Below, one piece after another: positions 21,333 through 37,167 of a DNA stretch of 64,000 nucleotides. A model generated the notes under the pieces. That model was not told the DNA's origin, ran no database searches, and was given only the letters and a program-made list of their open reading frames with translations. Origin of the DNA: Clarkia xantiana subsp. parviflora (lineage: Eukaryota > Streptophyta > Magnoliopsida > Myrtales > Onagraceae); the NCBI GenBank assembly GCA_036873135.1, contig JAPTYO010000005.1:8286166-8350165 (forward strand), in the 5' to 3' direction. The position numbers and the translations under genes are program-made. Position 1 is the stretch's first letter. Every line of letters starts with the position of its first letter.

Positions 21333-23223
21333 TTTTCAGGAGTATATCAAACTGTTGTACATAGTTTTTGCTCCCCGTATTTTGAGTTGAGGTTGCTTTG
21401 GGAGTTGACCCTTGAACCTTTGTTTATATTCTGTTTGCCTGGGATTTTGTCGTCTATACCTGACATGATCTTAGTAGAAATGCATGATAACTTGTTAGTA
21501 ATATTTCATACCTTGTGTTACCATAGTTGTCTGTATACATTGGACTTGCATGGTAGGAATGATCTCCTTGTTGTAGCGGATATAACATCCGTAGTTGTGA
21601 CAATAGGACGTGTGTCGCTTAGTGTCATGAGTGCCCATCTTGTTTTAAACCCAAGGAATGGCGTGATGAGTGTATTGAGTACTTGGAATGTTTATAGATA
21701 GTAACATGCAAGACCATAGGATAGCAATGCACTTGGAGCTGGCACTTGGCACGTAGTAGAGTCGTATTGACGAGGCAATACCTTAGTTTATACCGTCTCT
21801 TAGTTCCACTCTAAGGCGGCGTTATGACAAGACGCTACTTGTTCTATACTATGCGTTTTTCCGTCCGTCAGTTGGGCACACCCCGCGTGACCTTGTTGCA
21901 AAGCTTTCCATGGCTAGACCCGAACTTACTTAGCATTATGCTACTACGCCTCAACTTGGTTAACCCAAGGGGCGGAATAGAGGTCGTATCAACACGCCTT
22001 GTAGTTTTTACCGTCTCTTAAACCATTTCAAGCGACGTTGTGGTAAGACGCTACTTGCTCTATGCTATGCGTTTTTCCATCCGCCAGTTGGGCACACCCC
22101 GCGTGACGTTGTTGCAAGGTTTTTTGTGGCTATTCTAGCACTTACCATGCGATGCTACTTCACCTCTCCATGGTTAGTCTAGAAGGGCTGTACAAGACCG
22201 CGTTAGAGCGACTTGCAGTTTTTTCCGTCTCTTGGTCCACTCCAAGGCGACGTTGTGGCAAGACACTACTTGCTGGATTTGGTGTGTTTTATTCTGTTAT
22301 AGGCTCACGAGCAAAATTGCGTTGTACAAGACTCGACTTGTAAGGTTGGTGAGTTTTTCAAACATGGTGCGCTCCTGCTAGCGTGTATCAACCCGCGTTG
22401 GGGAAGCATACTTTGTAATAGCATGGGGTTGCCGTCTAATGAGAGGATGTCATGCCATGATGTATCAACTCGCGTTGGGGAAGCATACTTTGTAATAGCA
22501 TGGGGTTTCCCTCTAACGAGAGGATGTCGCGCCATGATGTATCAACCCGCGTTGGGGAAGCATACTTTGTAATAGCATGGGGTTTTCGTCTAACAAGAGG
22601 ACGTCCGCCATGACGGGGTGATCAGTCCCTTGAATGTTGCCGCATCCTATTTTAAACTCAGGGAATGGCAATGAACGTGAGGATATGCCTCTAACAAGAG
22701 GATTTCGCAGTATGCCATCTTTTAGTTGTGAGCATGGGGGTTTCCCTCGCAAGGAGGATGTTGCAGCATGTCACTTGTAGATAATTCTTGGTTTGGACTC
22801 AAGATGTAGTGTGTTGGCGACACTATTCGAAGTAGTCGTCGTTATAGATAGAGAGCGTTTATATTCTCTTTGTTGATGTTGATAATAGATATGTTGACGT
22901 TGTATAATACAAGTCGATTGTTTGTATATAGCGTGATAGCTTGTATTGTCGATGCGAGTAATATGCGTGTAGTTTGCTACTTGTTGGAATTCCATAGTAG
23001 TATGTATAACGTAGTAATGTACCTACGAAAGTAGATTGATTTCATTAAGTTCTTGGTATATGTATAATGAATTGCAGGAAAGCGTCAACAGATCTCTCCT
23101 TCCGAAATGTAGTAGAGCTAACAAGCGTAAACTACACTAGAGTACTACTGCATTAAATCTAAAAAGACTTCAAGTAGATAAACATAAATGGAGGTAAAGG
23201 GATGGATGATGTGTTTTCCGCCT
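21333..23223. other. non-coding internal region of minus-oriented element G
   Basis: This matches, in reverse complement, 10118-11640 of D and 4080-6400 of E. It includes the GTCTTGACGAGGCAA block, the GACGTTGTGGCAAGACGCTAC repeats and the CTCTAACAAGAGGA repeats. I see no gene. Confidence 0.6.
22375..22625 (-). repeat. tandem repeat of about 75 bases, three copies
   Basis: CCCGCGTTGGGGAAGCATAC (second copy CTCGCGTT...) and TTTGTAATAGCATGGGGTT recur near 22391, 22469 and 22545. Similar copies are at 63688-63805, and single diverged copies in reverse at 5920-5945. Confidence 0.85.
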
Positions 23224-23948
23224 TCATGGTTGGCCTGACGGCGGATCGAGGTAGCTGTGCGCCACATAACTCTTCAGTGCGCCTAGCGCGATGATCTCTT
23301 CAATTTCCAATCTTAGAGACAAGAAATCATTAGTGTTGTGCCCCCATGTATTGTGGTATTTGCACCACTCATCAATATCCTTGCCTAGGAAAGTTGTCTT
23401 TGGTTCGAGTGGCGAGGGAAGCTTGTTCTCCAGGAGGCTAACGTATATCTCCTCAACCTCTGTGATTAGAGGAGTGAAGATGTAGTCGTAGTTGATGCCT
23501 GTGACTCCGTTTGATCGCTTGTCAGCTTGATCTCCCCCTTCCTGGCTGAGAGGTGTACCCAATCCCAGCTCTCGTTCACATGTAATTGCAGTCTCCAGCT
23601 TGTCTTTTAAATCTTCCATTGTATCAGTAGTTTGCCATCCACAGATTCTTCTGAAAAGGAGGAAACATGGAGCATTCATGTTCAAGAAGAATGCGTTGAT
23701 CACATCTCCCTTCGTTGCTCTAACCAAAGCGGCGTTGTAAGCGAACATTCTGAAATAACTCATTATTGACTCATTCTGTCTTTGCTTGATGTCCCAACCA
23801 CTTTGCCATGCCGGGAAGAAACCCTCTCTGGCATACTTACAAGGGTTAAAACTTGTTCCATATTTTCTCCAATACCGGACTCGGTGTTCAATCTTCTATT
23901 CTTGCAAGTTTCGACCATTGCTATGGCGACGTGTTGTCTGCTTCTCAT
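23224..23948 (-). pseudogene. second gag fragment in element G
   Basis: The minus-strand frame 23763-23224 contains KGDVINAFFLNMNAPCFLLF (end of a gag core), then TPLITEVEEIY and a zinc-knuckle-like WCKYHNTWGHNTNDFLSL in which the last Cys is Phe. Just upstream, 23948-23763 starts with protease-tail residues and runs into the gag-like segment after a frameshift. It is a different gag type from 23945-25417 and looks joined to the protease tail by recombination. Confidence 0.65.
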
Positions 23949-25417
23949 TGCGTTGACGTAGCACTTTCGTGCTGACGTCTATCTCCAAGTACTTCACCAA
24001 TCCCGTTTCTTGTTGGGAACTTCATTTTTTGGTGAATAGTGGATGGAACGATCTCGTAAGGGTTTATCGTCGTCCTTCCAAAGATTCCATTGTATGCTCC
24101 TAGAGCTTCTACCACCACGACGGTGACGTCGACACTAAGTGTTTTCCACCCTTCGCCAAAGATAACTGGTAAAGTGATTGTCCCTAGGGGACAAGTTGCA
24201 GCACCTGCAAAGCTAAACAAAAAGAAGGTCCCGGGAGTAAGGTTTGCTATCGTTTTCCCTAATTGTTCAAGCACTTTAACATGCAATATGTCGGCGGAGC
24301 TGCCTCCTTCTACCAGAATGCGCTTAACGTCGTATCCAGCAATGTCCATTGTAATGACGAGGGCGTCGTCACGAGGGTAGACAATGTGCTTCATGTCCTC
24401 TCTTGAAAATTGGATGACGACGTCGTCTTCTTCGGGTTGGCTTCGGTTCCCATATTTAGGAAGTGTCATTACTTGTGATGCGTAGAAATCTCTTGAATTT
24501 GATACGTGACCCCCAACACCTGGGCCTCCTTGAATGACGCTGATTACTCCTCGCTTGGCCGGAGGTGGGTTATCATTCACTCTTTCTTTTCCTTTGCCTT
24601 TTCCTGACGACTCCGCGTTGGCCTTCTTTGGACGTTTGTCACCTTTGTCGACGTAATGCTTCAGTTCTCCTTTCAAGATGAAATTGTTTATGCGGAATCT
24701 TAAACTTACACAGTTATCCTTTTCATAGTCATGTACTTCTTGGTTTTCACACCACTTGTTTTCTTCTTTTCCTAACGGATCCTTGCGGAATTTAAAAGGT
24801 TCTTTCCACAGTTTGGTTTCTTTCATCTCCTTCAAGATAATAGACAGTGGCGCGTTCAAAGGAACACATTCTGCAAGATTAATCTCATTGGGCTTTTGGA
24901 AGTCTGATTGAAATGGTCTTTTCTGTTGTGGTTGCCACTGCCCATTTTGTTGGTTTCCTTGCGATGGTTTCGCTGTCTTGTTGTTGTCTTTTGCACGGGC
25001 AGCACTTATTTTAGCCTTGTTTTTTTCCCTGAACCTCTCCAGGTCTACGAATTTTTTCACTGTTGATTCCAGTTCTTCGAGTGTCTCAGTAGGACGCTTG
25101 GACATTTTCTGGGCGAGTGCATATCCCTTACGACCCAAGTTATTTATGAAAGCTCGAACTATCTCTCCTTCTATTAAGTTGCCTTGAATGTCAGTGACAT
25201 TTTGTTTGAAGCGGATGTAGTAATCCGCCAACGATTCCTCGTTTTGCTGTTGTACGTTATTCAATGCGTTCGATCCCTTTAAGAGTGTGCGCTCTCCCAT
25301 ATATCGTTGTATGAATTTTGCCTTCAAATATGGCCAAGAAGTTACACTCCCGCATGGAAGCGAGAAGAACCAGTGCGCTGCTGTTCTTGCCAAAGTTTGG
25401 GGGAACGTCATGGCCAC
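23945..25417 (-). pseudogene. gag core and protease of element G, 490-aa open part
   Basis: Residues 1-150 are a retrotransposon gag core (ARTAAHWFFSLPCGSVTSW, AKFIQRYMGERTLL, NEESLADYYIRFKQNVTDIQ). A degraded zinc-knuckle region (WCENQEVHDYEKDNC) sits near 225 and a Lys/Gly/Pro linker near 260-300. The protease follows with RILVEGGSSADIL, where the catalytic Asp expected at VDGGSS is Glu, then TINPYEIVPSTIHQKMKFP. Upstream, the frame that should join gag N-terminus to core carries stops just before the first Met (TGA then TAG at about 25455-25475). The frame is open but the product is probably inactive. Confidence 0.78.
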
Positions 25418-26394
25418 GTGATGTAGGTTGTCAGTTCTTCCGAGTAGAGAGGCCTCGTGCTACTGCACGTGCTCTATTGGGTCTCATTTTCCTCGATACT
25501 TGTCAATTCTGATTCCATAAAGCACATTTGGCACACGACTATGTACCAGTTCGTCTATGAAAGGGTGAGACGCGTTCTCAGCCAATGTATGCATGCCTTT
25601 CATCTTAGATTGCTTCATCTTTTGTTCGATTATGGCTTCCGGAACCTTTGTAGTGAGTCCCATTATTGAAACAACATCATTGACCACTGGCCTTCTCCAC
25701 CCAGTGCTACGGTATATCCCAGCATGTTCTCGACTTGTTGCTCGTTAGGAACTTTCCTTGTAGTACTGCTGTGAGCGTGGAGGCGGAGGCTGCCTCCATG
25801 ACTCTTCCTGATCATGCGCCCTTACATAGGGAGTGTCTGAGCGCGTCGCTTCTTGCCTTCGCTCCTTCCTTGCCTGTTGGTACTGGTATGTATCTTATGG
25901 ATACTGTTCTCTTCCTTGGAATGGGTTCTCTTGGCGGGTAGTGTCGCGTGACATTGCCCTTGCTGGCATGGCCTGTCCATTGACTGGCGGCGGTGGGGGA
26001 GGAGGTGGTGCATATCCTTGGTTTCTTAAAGTTTCTCTGAAAGCTAGCAATTCTTCAAGTGGAGCCATCATGGCAAGAGTGACTGTTGGTGCTGGATTTA
26101 CGCCTCTTCCTTGTTTTTGTGTCTCATCTGCAGGCATCCCATAGGGGAACTGTTGACTTGCGTGTGTTCTGTGCTCAAACCCTGGCGGAAGTGTGTTGTG
26201 CACTGGGTTGCGCACTCCTTGCTCGTGCTGTGTGGAAGGCATGCTTCTTGCGGGCACGGAGGAAGCAGTCGAGGTAGCCTCGGGGATGTGAGAAGGTCTA
26301 GGCTGACTCTTCGCTGGCGTCTGCTTACTTGTCTGCTCGACAGTTGTCTTCTTCGGGCGCCCTGAGCCTTTCTTCTTTTCCTACGGGTTGACAT
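25418..26394 (-). pseudogene. gag N-terminal region of element G, with nonsense codons
   Basis: Minus-strand equivalent of 18209-19050. It includes PPGFEHRTHASQQFPYGMPA, EELLAFRETLRNQ, a run of eight prolines and PVNGQAMPARAMS. Stops interrupt it after GREQYP (about 25895), after YYKESS, and before the core (25455-25475). An open piece is at 25484-25687. Confidence 0.72.
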
Positions 26395-26472
26395 TATCAG
26401 GAGGAGGGTGATTGCTCGTCTAGCTTGTAGTGCACTATAGCTTCTTGTTCGAATCTTGCGGACGACGCCAAA

Positions 26473-27111
26473 TGTTTCGTCTAGACCCGCTTGATGTAAC
26501 AGACTGTCGAATCTTTGGGTTGATCATCATGTTAGGTCCTTCTACTCACGCTCCTTACTTCACGCTCGCTGTCCGAACCTGCACACGGGGCAGTAACTAG
26601 CACAGAGAGGGGGGTGGTGCTAGTTGAGCCCTCTCCGATGCTTAAATAAGAATTCTAGAGAGAGAAAGCTAGAGAGAAGTCAGAGCTCCTAAGCCAATCT
26701 CAAGTGAAGATGCCGAATAAAATGGGTGGCCTAGGTCCCTTTTGTAGGAAACCTTAGAACCGATCCCGGTTTTTGTGCGGTTCGACGCCGGTTTAAAGGA
26801 AAGTGTGAACCATCGTCTGGTTTGATCAAGGTTGGCTATTGGAAAACTCTAACTTGGTGTAAGAACACAAATGGAACACGTATGCTGCAGACGACGACTC
26901 GGATCACGTCGGATTTTGGCAATCCCGGCGTGATACGGGACGCCTAAGGCAATCCGGAGGTCCGGATTGCCTAAGGAAATCCAGACGCGTGTGTCGCGCG
27001 TCCGGACCGTTTTGACCCCTCGGGAACGTGTGTTGATCTGTTTTAGTAATTTTGACGTGTTTATGAAGTCTGAAACGTAAATACGAACTCGAATGTGGCA
27101 GATATCCATCA
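26473..27111 (-). repeat. 5' LTR of element G (639 bases)
   Basis: On the minus strand it starts TGATGGATATCTGCC at 27111 and ends GACGAAACA at 26473, followed by TTTGGCGTCGTC. Positions 26767-27111 are part of the direct duplication and recur at 36817-37161. Confidence 0.87.
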
Positions 27112-27117
27112 CTTCTC

Positions 27118-27360
27118 ATAAGAGTGGCCATCGACGACATCCACCGAACGGTCACGATGCTCGACAGACCCGAGACAACCACCGTTCAAGGTTGTCCAGA
27201 ACCCGGCAGAGACGGTGGAAGTGGTGAAGCGGTCGGAGAATCCACTTGAGGACTTCAAGAGCTCAATGTGGGATGTAGTGGTTGAGAAGCGGTTAGTGGA
27301 GCCCAAGGACCTTGAGCATGAGATAAATGTAAACAGTTGCTACAAAATCCATTCGCTCAA
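27118..27360 (+). pseudogene. OVATE family protein fragment, copy 1
   Basis: The plus frame encodes a Ser/Thr/Arg-rich stretch, KVVQNPAETVEVVKRSENP, LEDFKSSMWDVVVEKRL and EPKDLEHEI: the first half of an OVATE domain. The expected continuation resembling LLQ.F..L.SPR appears in a different frame (LLQNPFAQLSPR), suggesting a frameshift near 27325-27335. Upstream coding sequence is missing because the LTR of G begins at 27111. OFPs act as nuclear transcriptional repressors in plants, but this remnant is unlikely to. Confidence 0.72.
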
Positions 27361-27599
27361 CTTTCTCCACGGCTCGGTGGCTCTTATACAGATAGCTCTG
27401 ATTCCAGAAAGTTCAAGATTCCATAACCGGCGAACCGGTGAATTGACCGGTCTAATCAGAACTGGCCGGTTCGTCAAAAACCGGATAACAAACCGGATTC
27501 TCTTACATCATCCGGATTTTTTCGAACAGGACTGTTGGAGGCAGCGGTTCCGGTTCGAATCCGGTCGAACCGCCGGTCTGATCCGGTTCTGATAACACT

Positions 27600-31865
<4,266 letters not shown>

Positions 31866-32822
31866 GAAAATGATCAAGAAATAATAGGAACACATTTCAG
31901 CTCTAAGAATGTATCTTTAGCAATCTTAATAATAATTTAGTGGGAATATTGATTTAGAGCATGTTTGACTGCACTGTGTTGTAGATTGTGGTTAAGAGAT
32001 CTACTTTCTTTATCATTTATGCAGATGAATCATATTCCTTTCTAGTTTGCGTTAACTACATCTAGTCATTGGCTTCATTCACCTGAAAAATTGGCTTCTT
32101 TTCTATATCATTCCAATTTTATGGGATATCTTGGAAGTGTAATGCATTCAAATTGCTACCTTAGTATAAGTTCAATTTGATTACAAATTCCTACTTGAAC
32201 TTTAGTTTTTTTTTTGTCTTTTCTAAATGGCTATCTAAACTTTTAATTTATGGATAGACTGTCACATCCGTTATAATTTTCATCAAATTAAACCGAGTTT
32301 GGGAATGTATTGGCGACTAATATCTTTTTGATTTGTACTTAAGATGAATTTGCAAAGAAAATAAAAAATTGTAAAGAAATATTTTCAATTGGACGCACAG
32401 TGAAATGACATCGTTCAAACTAGGTGGAGTTCCATAATTGAACGCCTCATTGAAAGTATTTCATCGCAATCTTTTCAACTTATTATTTAATCACATTAGG
32501 TGCTCATTTAAGAGCTCATGTAAATATGGAGGACAATTTTTTTTTTTCTATCCAATTTAATTTGATAAAAATTTCAATGGAGGTACCAAGTGTTTATACA
32601 ATTGAAAATTCTGATAGCCAATTTTAAAAATCAAAATTTCAAGTAACGATTTGTAATTTAGTTAAAATCAAGGTAGAGATTGGTTACTAACTTAGATCTA
32701 AATTTTATTTATAATACGTTTTTCGTTTCAACAAATAAAAGGAAATCTACCCTAGTGATGGCAATTTATGAACCTACAAGATTGAACGATATTTAACATT
32801 ACTGTTTTTTTAAGTTCATGAT

Positions 32823-32886
<64 letters not shown>

Positions 32887-33117
32887 ATTTGGTTAAAACC
32901 TCCAAAATTTTGACAAGTAATAAAATAAGTATGTTATATGTCAAAATCATGACATTTTATTGGTCCACATCAATATGTAACTCTTCTTGATCATGTGTTA
33001 ATTTCATGTAGATAATTCTAAGCACTTTAAAATCCTCCAACAATTCTCATCGAGTGATAGAAGCTATTTCATTTTTACTGTTTGTTATTTTCCTAACAAT
33101 ACCATTAATTAATTATC
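31866..33117. other. 3' flank of beta-glucosidase gene 1
   Basis: Holds the 3' UTR and AT-rich DNA shared with copy 2 (41915-43132). No second gene seen. A TTGACAAGTAATAAAATAA...TTTTATTGGTCCAC segment near 32910-32970 recurs in diverged form at 33155-33205. Confidence 0.6.
32825..32880. repeat. (TA)n microsatellite, 56 bases
   Basis: Uninterrupted AT dinucleotides. The corresponding run in copy 2 is only about 15 bases (42871-42885). Confidence 0.95.
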
Positions 33118-34863
33118 TATATATAATATAATTTTGATGAGTTCAAATATAGTGTTGACAAGTAAGAAAAATAAACAAAGTTATTCAATTATATTGGTCC
33201 ACCTAGGTTGTAAGTTACAATTGATTATGTGACATCATTTTTTTTCTTAAATGGACACTCTAAATAAGACCCAAAGCTCCTAATTGAATATTACAAGTCT
33301 TTTCGGTTTTTTAGTACGTTTTGTTATAGTTAAATCATTACATTTGAATAAATGCTATGTATATATATGTACACATATTGTATAATGATCTATATATAAT
33401 ATATTTTGAATATACATGTTTTGTTTAAACTATTTTTTGTTTCTTTATCACTCGCATTTCTAAAATAAAATTTACTTTTGCTACATTTTTTACTATTATT
33501 ATAATATTAATTATATAATTTTTAGATTTGAATAAATACTACTATATAAGTATATATATATATATATTCATATTGAATATAAAAATAAAATTTAATTACT
33601 ACTAAATTTATAAGTTTTTTAACCTTTATTTTTTAATTACCCACCTACATTTTTCTCTGCCAAAACTCTCATTCACTTTCTATTTCCATTTCATTTGTAG
33701 TGACTTTTCATCCTCAAAAAAATACATTTTCAGTTACACCTTAAAAAATTGTACTAAAATTATGTGGCAATAAAAAATAAAATAGATACATAACAAAATA
33801 AATTAAAAATAATGAGATTACATATACTAACAATTCATATGAAATTCTATTTAAAATATAGATAAATGAAAATAACTAAACAAATAAAACTACAATATAT
33901 AATGCGTAGTTGATACATCTTTTATTGAGTACTTTTATTGAGTACGATATGTATATAATATTAATAAAATAAATTCATAAGAAGATATTTTAAAAATAAT
34001 AAGATTTGAAACAAATCGTATGAAATACCATTTAAACTATAAATAAATAATTTAGGGAAATATAAAACTAAAATATATAAAGTGTAGTTTTTATACCGTT
34101 TTTATTAGTGAATAAAATCAGTATATAACTATATTTAGTTTCATGGATATACTAAAATGAAAAATAAAAAATAAAAAGATGAGGAGAATATGAAAAATAA
34201 ACTCATGTGTTTAAAATACATAAAATTTAGGATATACCGTTTTTTTTAATCAAATGCTATATATATATATATATATATATATATAATGCTATATATATAT
34301 ACTATAATATAATACAACTTGGATATGTTTAATTTATTATTTATACGTAATATTTATAGTTTAATCAAAACTATTCGATTGGTTTCTCAGTTTTTTAAGT
34401 TACAAATCAATAATTTACATAGTAAATTAGATATTAAAAAACCCTAGAATTAATTGCATTAATATCTCTTATTGGTTCTCACCGAACGTTTTTTTTTTCA
34501 GATACGTTTTCCTCACCCACCATAGCTACATTATATCATCATATATTTTCAATTTAATAAAAAAAAATGGCGAAAAAGTATCAAACAATATTTAACATGA
34601 TTACCTAAAATACCTATTAAAGAATAATTATCCTTCAAACGTAAAAATTACTATCAAAGATGTGTATACAATATGTAAAAAAATCTATCATATACCACAA
34701 TTCTAAAAATATATAGCATAATTAAAATAATATTTCGAAGTATTTATTTATTTATATTTATATTTATATTTTTATGATTTGTAATGAGCTTAAACTTATT
34801 AACTAAATAATAGAATTTCTATCTACACACATTAAGATGGAATTGTATTATATATACCATAGA
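33118..34863. other. AT-rich spacer between the duplicated segments
   Basis: Very AT-rich with no coding sequence. The first 250 bases look like a diverged repeat of 32870-33110. A second (TA)n run lies at about 34258-34285. No match to the sequence after copy 2 was seen beyond 33117. Confidence 0.55.
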
Positions 34864-35583
34864 TGCTAATGGGTTTCCCTATGGCCGTTAGGCCCTTTAA
34901 CGGTGAGTAAACGGTGAATAGGCCCACTGAGCCTTAAAAGAGGTCAAGAAGACCAATGCGAAGGGTCCCGATGAGAGGAGTCCCGATGGTGAAATGTCGT
35001 ACAGAGTCGGTCCCGATAGGCGAGCTGGACGCTCTCGATGAGATGCCTTTAAGTAGGCCCCGATGATGAATCCCTGAGAATATTGGCCCTGTCATGATGA
35101 CGAGGGGCCCCGAGCGGTGACACAATGAGATAACTCTGGAGTCCCCGATATTGGTCGGGACTTGCTATCAGAGGTTGAGGCCGAGATACGCGGAGCGTAG
35201 CCGAGATAGGCGAGATCATGGCCGAGATAGGCGGGATCGTGGTCGAGATACGCGGAGCGTGGCCGAGATAGGTGAGATCATGGCCGAGATAGGCGGGATC
35301 GAGGCCGAGATAAGCGGGATCGTGGGCTAACCGCCCCAGCGGTTCACCAGGTAACTGAGGTAGCTCTTCGCCTATAAAAGGGCAGAAGTTACCTCAGATC
35401 AGATACGTTTTGAATACTGAGACTCTTGCTTGCCAGTTTATTGAGATTATTGAGATACTCATTTAAGCATCGGAGAGGGATTCTGGGTCACCGCCCGGTC
35501 TATCCCCTCTTGCAGGATTACGTGGAGCGAAAGAGTTCGGATCGCTGTCAAGACCGTACCGGAGTTCCAACCGTGATCCAACA
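34864..35583 (+). repeat. 5' LTR of element I, with internal 18-20-base tandem repeats
   Basis: Starts TGCTAATGGGTTTCCC and ends GTGATCCAACA. TATA box TATAAAAG at 35373-35380. Positions about 35170-35330 are an array of GCCGAGATA(G/C)GCGGGATC-like units in alternating variants, about eight copies, expanded relative to the LTR of F. The exact left end is uncertain by a few bases. Confidence 0.75.
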
Positions 35584-35619
35584 TTGGCGCCGTCTGTGGG
35601 AACCGCAACGAAAAGCAAC

Positions 35620-36750
35620 AATGACCTCTACTCGTTCAATGGCGGCTGGTAAGCAGAGAAGACAAGGACAATCTGGTGGTTCCCGTCATCCTGCCGGAAC
35701 TCTGAATTCGCCACCGGAGCGTGCTGATGACCAAAATCTCCCTGCTGAAGTTTCCCGAACAGGGGGGCACAATGAAGTTCCTGAGGATACGGCAAGACAC
35801 CAAGGGAATAGAGAGGAGGATGCTCCCGGTGCTCCCCCAAATGCGGACTTGGCAAAGGCTGTGGCAGATGCCATGCCGATGTTCCTGGAAGCCATGGAGG
35901 CTCTCTTAGAGCGGAGAGAGGCTGCCAAGAGGCAGGAGGAGGTGCCTCCGCCGCGGGAGGTTCAGAATCCACAGGAGACCCGACCCAGAAACCAGGACAA
36001 GGGCAAGGAACCCGCTCAGTCGGAGCGATTTGTGATTGATGGGCCAGGGCCAGTGCAGCATAGGACCATTCCCCTTAATGGTCCCATCACCCCCGATCAA
36101 GTGGTGAAGATCGTGAACATCTGCATGGGAGACCAGAAACCGATGATGTCGGAACTGAGGGATCGATCCACCCATCCCTTTGTTCCCCGACTGATAGACA
36201 CCCTCGCCCCGCCAGGGCTGGGGATCCCCACGATTAAGGAGTATGAGGGCGAAGGAGATCCGGTTCGTCATGTCCAGAAGCATCTCATGGCCTGTCTGGG
36301 CAGAGCCCCGAGTGACGATATTGTGTGTGTGCTGTTCCCAGGTACGCTCGGGGAGAGGGCCCTGACATGGTTCTTCATTCTGCCCCCAGGATGCATCTCC
36401 AGCTGGGCCGATATGCACGACCGTTTCATTCAGCAGTACCAGGGTCGTCGGCGCCTCTTGAAGAGCGTGAGGTCCCTCGCCCAGGTGGTGCAGAGGCCCG
36501 ACGAATGGCGGAGGTGCAAGAGTCGAAAATAGTTGCCGGAGAGCTTGATCCTCCGAAGTCAAATAGGGGGAAGCAGTCGCTCAAGCCATTGGACGACTAC
36601 AAGCAGAAGGATAAATTCGAGGGCAGTCGGAGTCGAGGTCGTTCTGATCGAAGGGAGGACAGACGTCCCCCGAGGAAGGAAAAGCGGGAGGACTACCACA
36701 TCCCTCTAAATAGCTCCATGGCGGAGGTGTTAATGGTGATGGATCGATAG
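35620..36750 (+). pseudogene. gag of element I, with internal deletion and frameshift
   Basis: From ATG at 35620 the frame runs to 36532 with the gag leader, QHRTIPLNGPITPDQVVKIV, HPFVPRLIDTLAPPGLGIP and RFIQQYQGRRRLLKSVRSL, then VQRPDE and a stop after a short unrelated tail. Sequence matching the later part of the gag of F (VQES.I.AGEL.PP, RSRGRSDRREDRRP) resumes in another frame at about 36505-36750. Compared with F, roughly 60 codons between the two parts are missing. Confidence 0.8.
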
Positions 36751-36816
36751 GGTATCTCTATGTACCCCCCGAAGAAAGAAGGATAATTTTTGGGATCCCG
36801 CACCGATCGTTATTGT

Positions 36817-37161
36817 CGGTTTTTGTGCGGTTCGACGCCGGTTTAAAGGAAAGTGTGAACCATCGTCTGGTTTGATCAAGGTTGGCTATTGGAAAACTCT
36901 AACTTGGTGTAAGAACACAAATGGAACACGTATGCTGCAGACGACGACTCGGATCACGTCGGATTTTGGCAATCCTGGCGTGATCCGGGACGCCTAGGGA
37001 AATCTGGAGGTCCGGATTGCCTAAGGAAATCCAGACGCGTGTGTCGCGCGTCCGGACCGCTTTGACCCCTCGGGAACGTGTTTTGATCCGTTTTAGTAAT
37101 TTTGACGTGTTTATGAAGTCCGAAACGTAAATACGAACTCGAATGTGGCAGATATCCATCA
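36817..37161 (-). repeat. family A LTR remnant in copy 2
   Basis: Matches 26767-27111 with few changes. Only the first 345 bases of the LTR (in LTR orientation) remain; the rest is replaced by the end of element I. Confidence 0.9.
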
Positions 37162-37167
37162 CTTCTC

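Larger units (their letters stand above)
23224..26472 (-). mobile_element. Family A element G, gag-pro region (minus strand)
   Basis: Reading leftward from the LTR at 26473-27111: primer-binding site, gag, protease, then a second partial gag, then the non-coding region. No RT, RNase H or integrase motif occurs between protease and the non-coding part. Confidence 0.8.
34864..36816 (+). mobile_element. truncated Ty3/gypsy element I (5' LTR + gag), same group as F
   Basis: An LTR (34864-35583), a TTGGCGCCGTCTGTGGG primer-binding site and gag to about 36780, then abrupt loss of retrotransposon sequence where the second copy of the direct duplication begins at 36817. Pro, pol and the 3' LTR are absent. 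Gag is related to F but clearly diverged. Confidence 0.85.
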
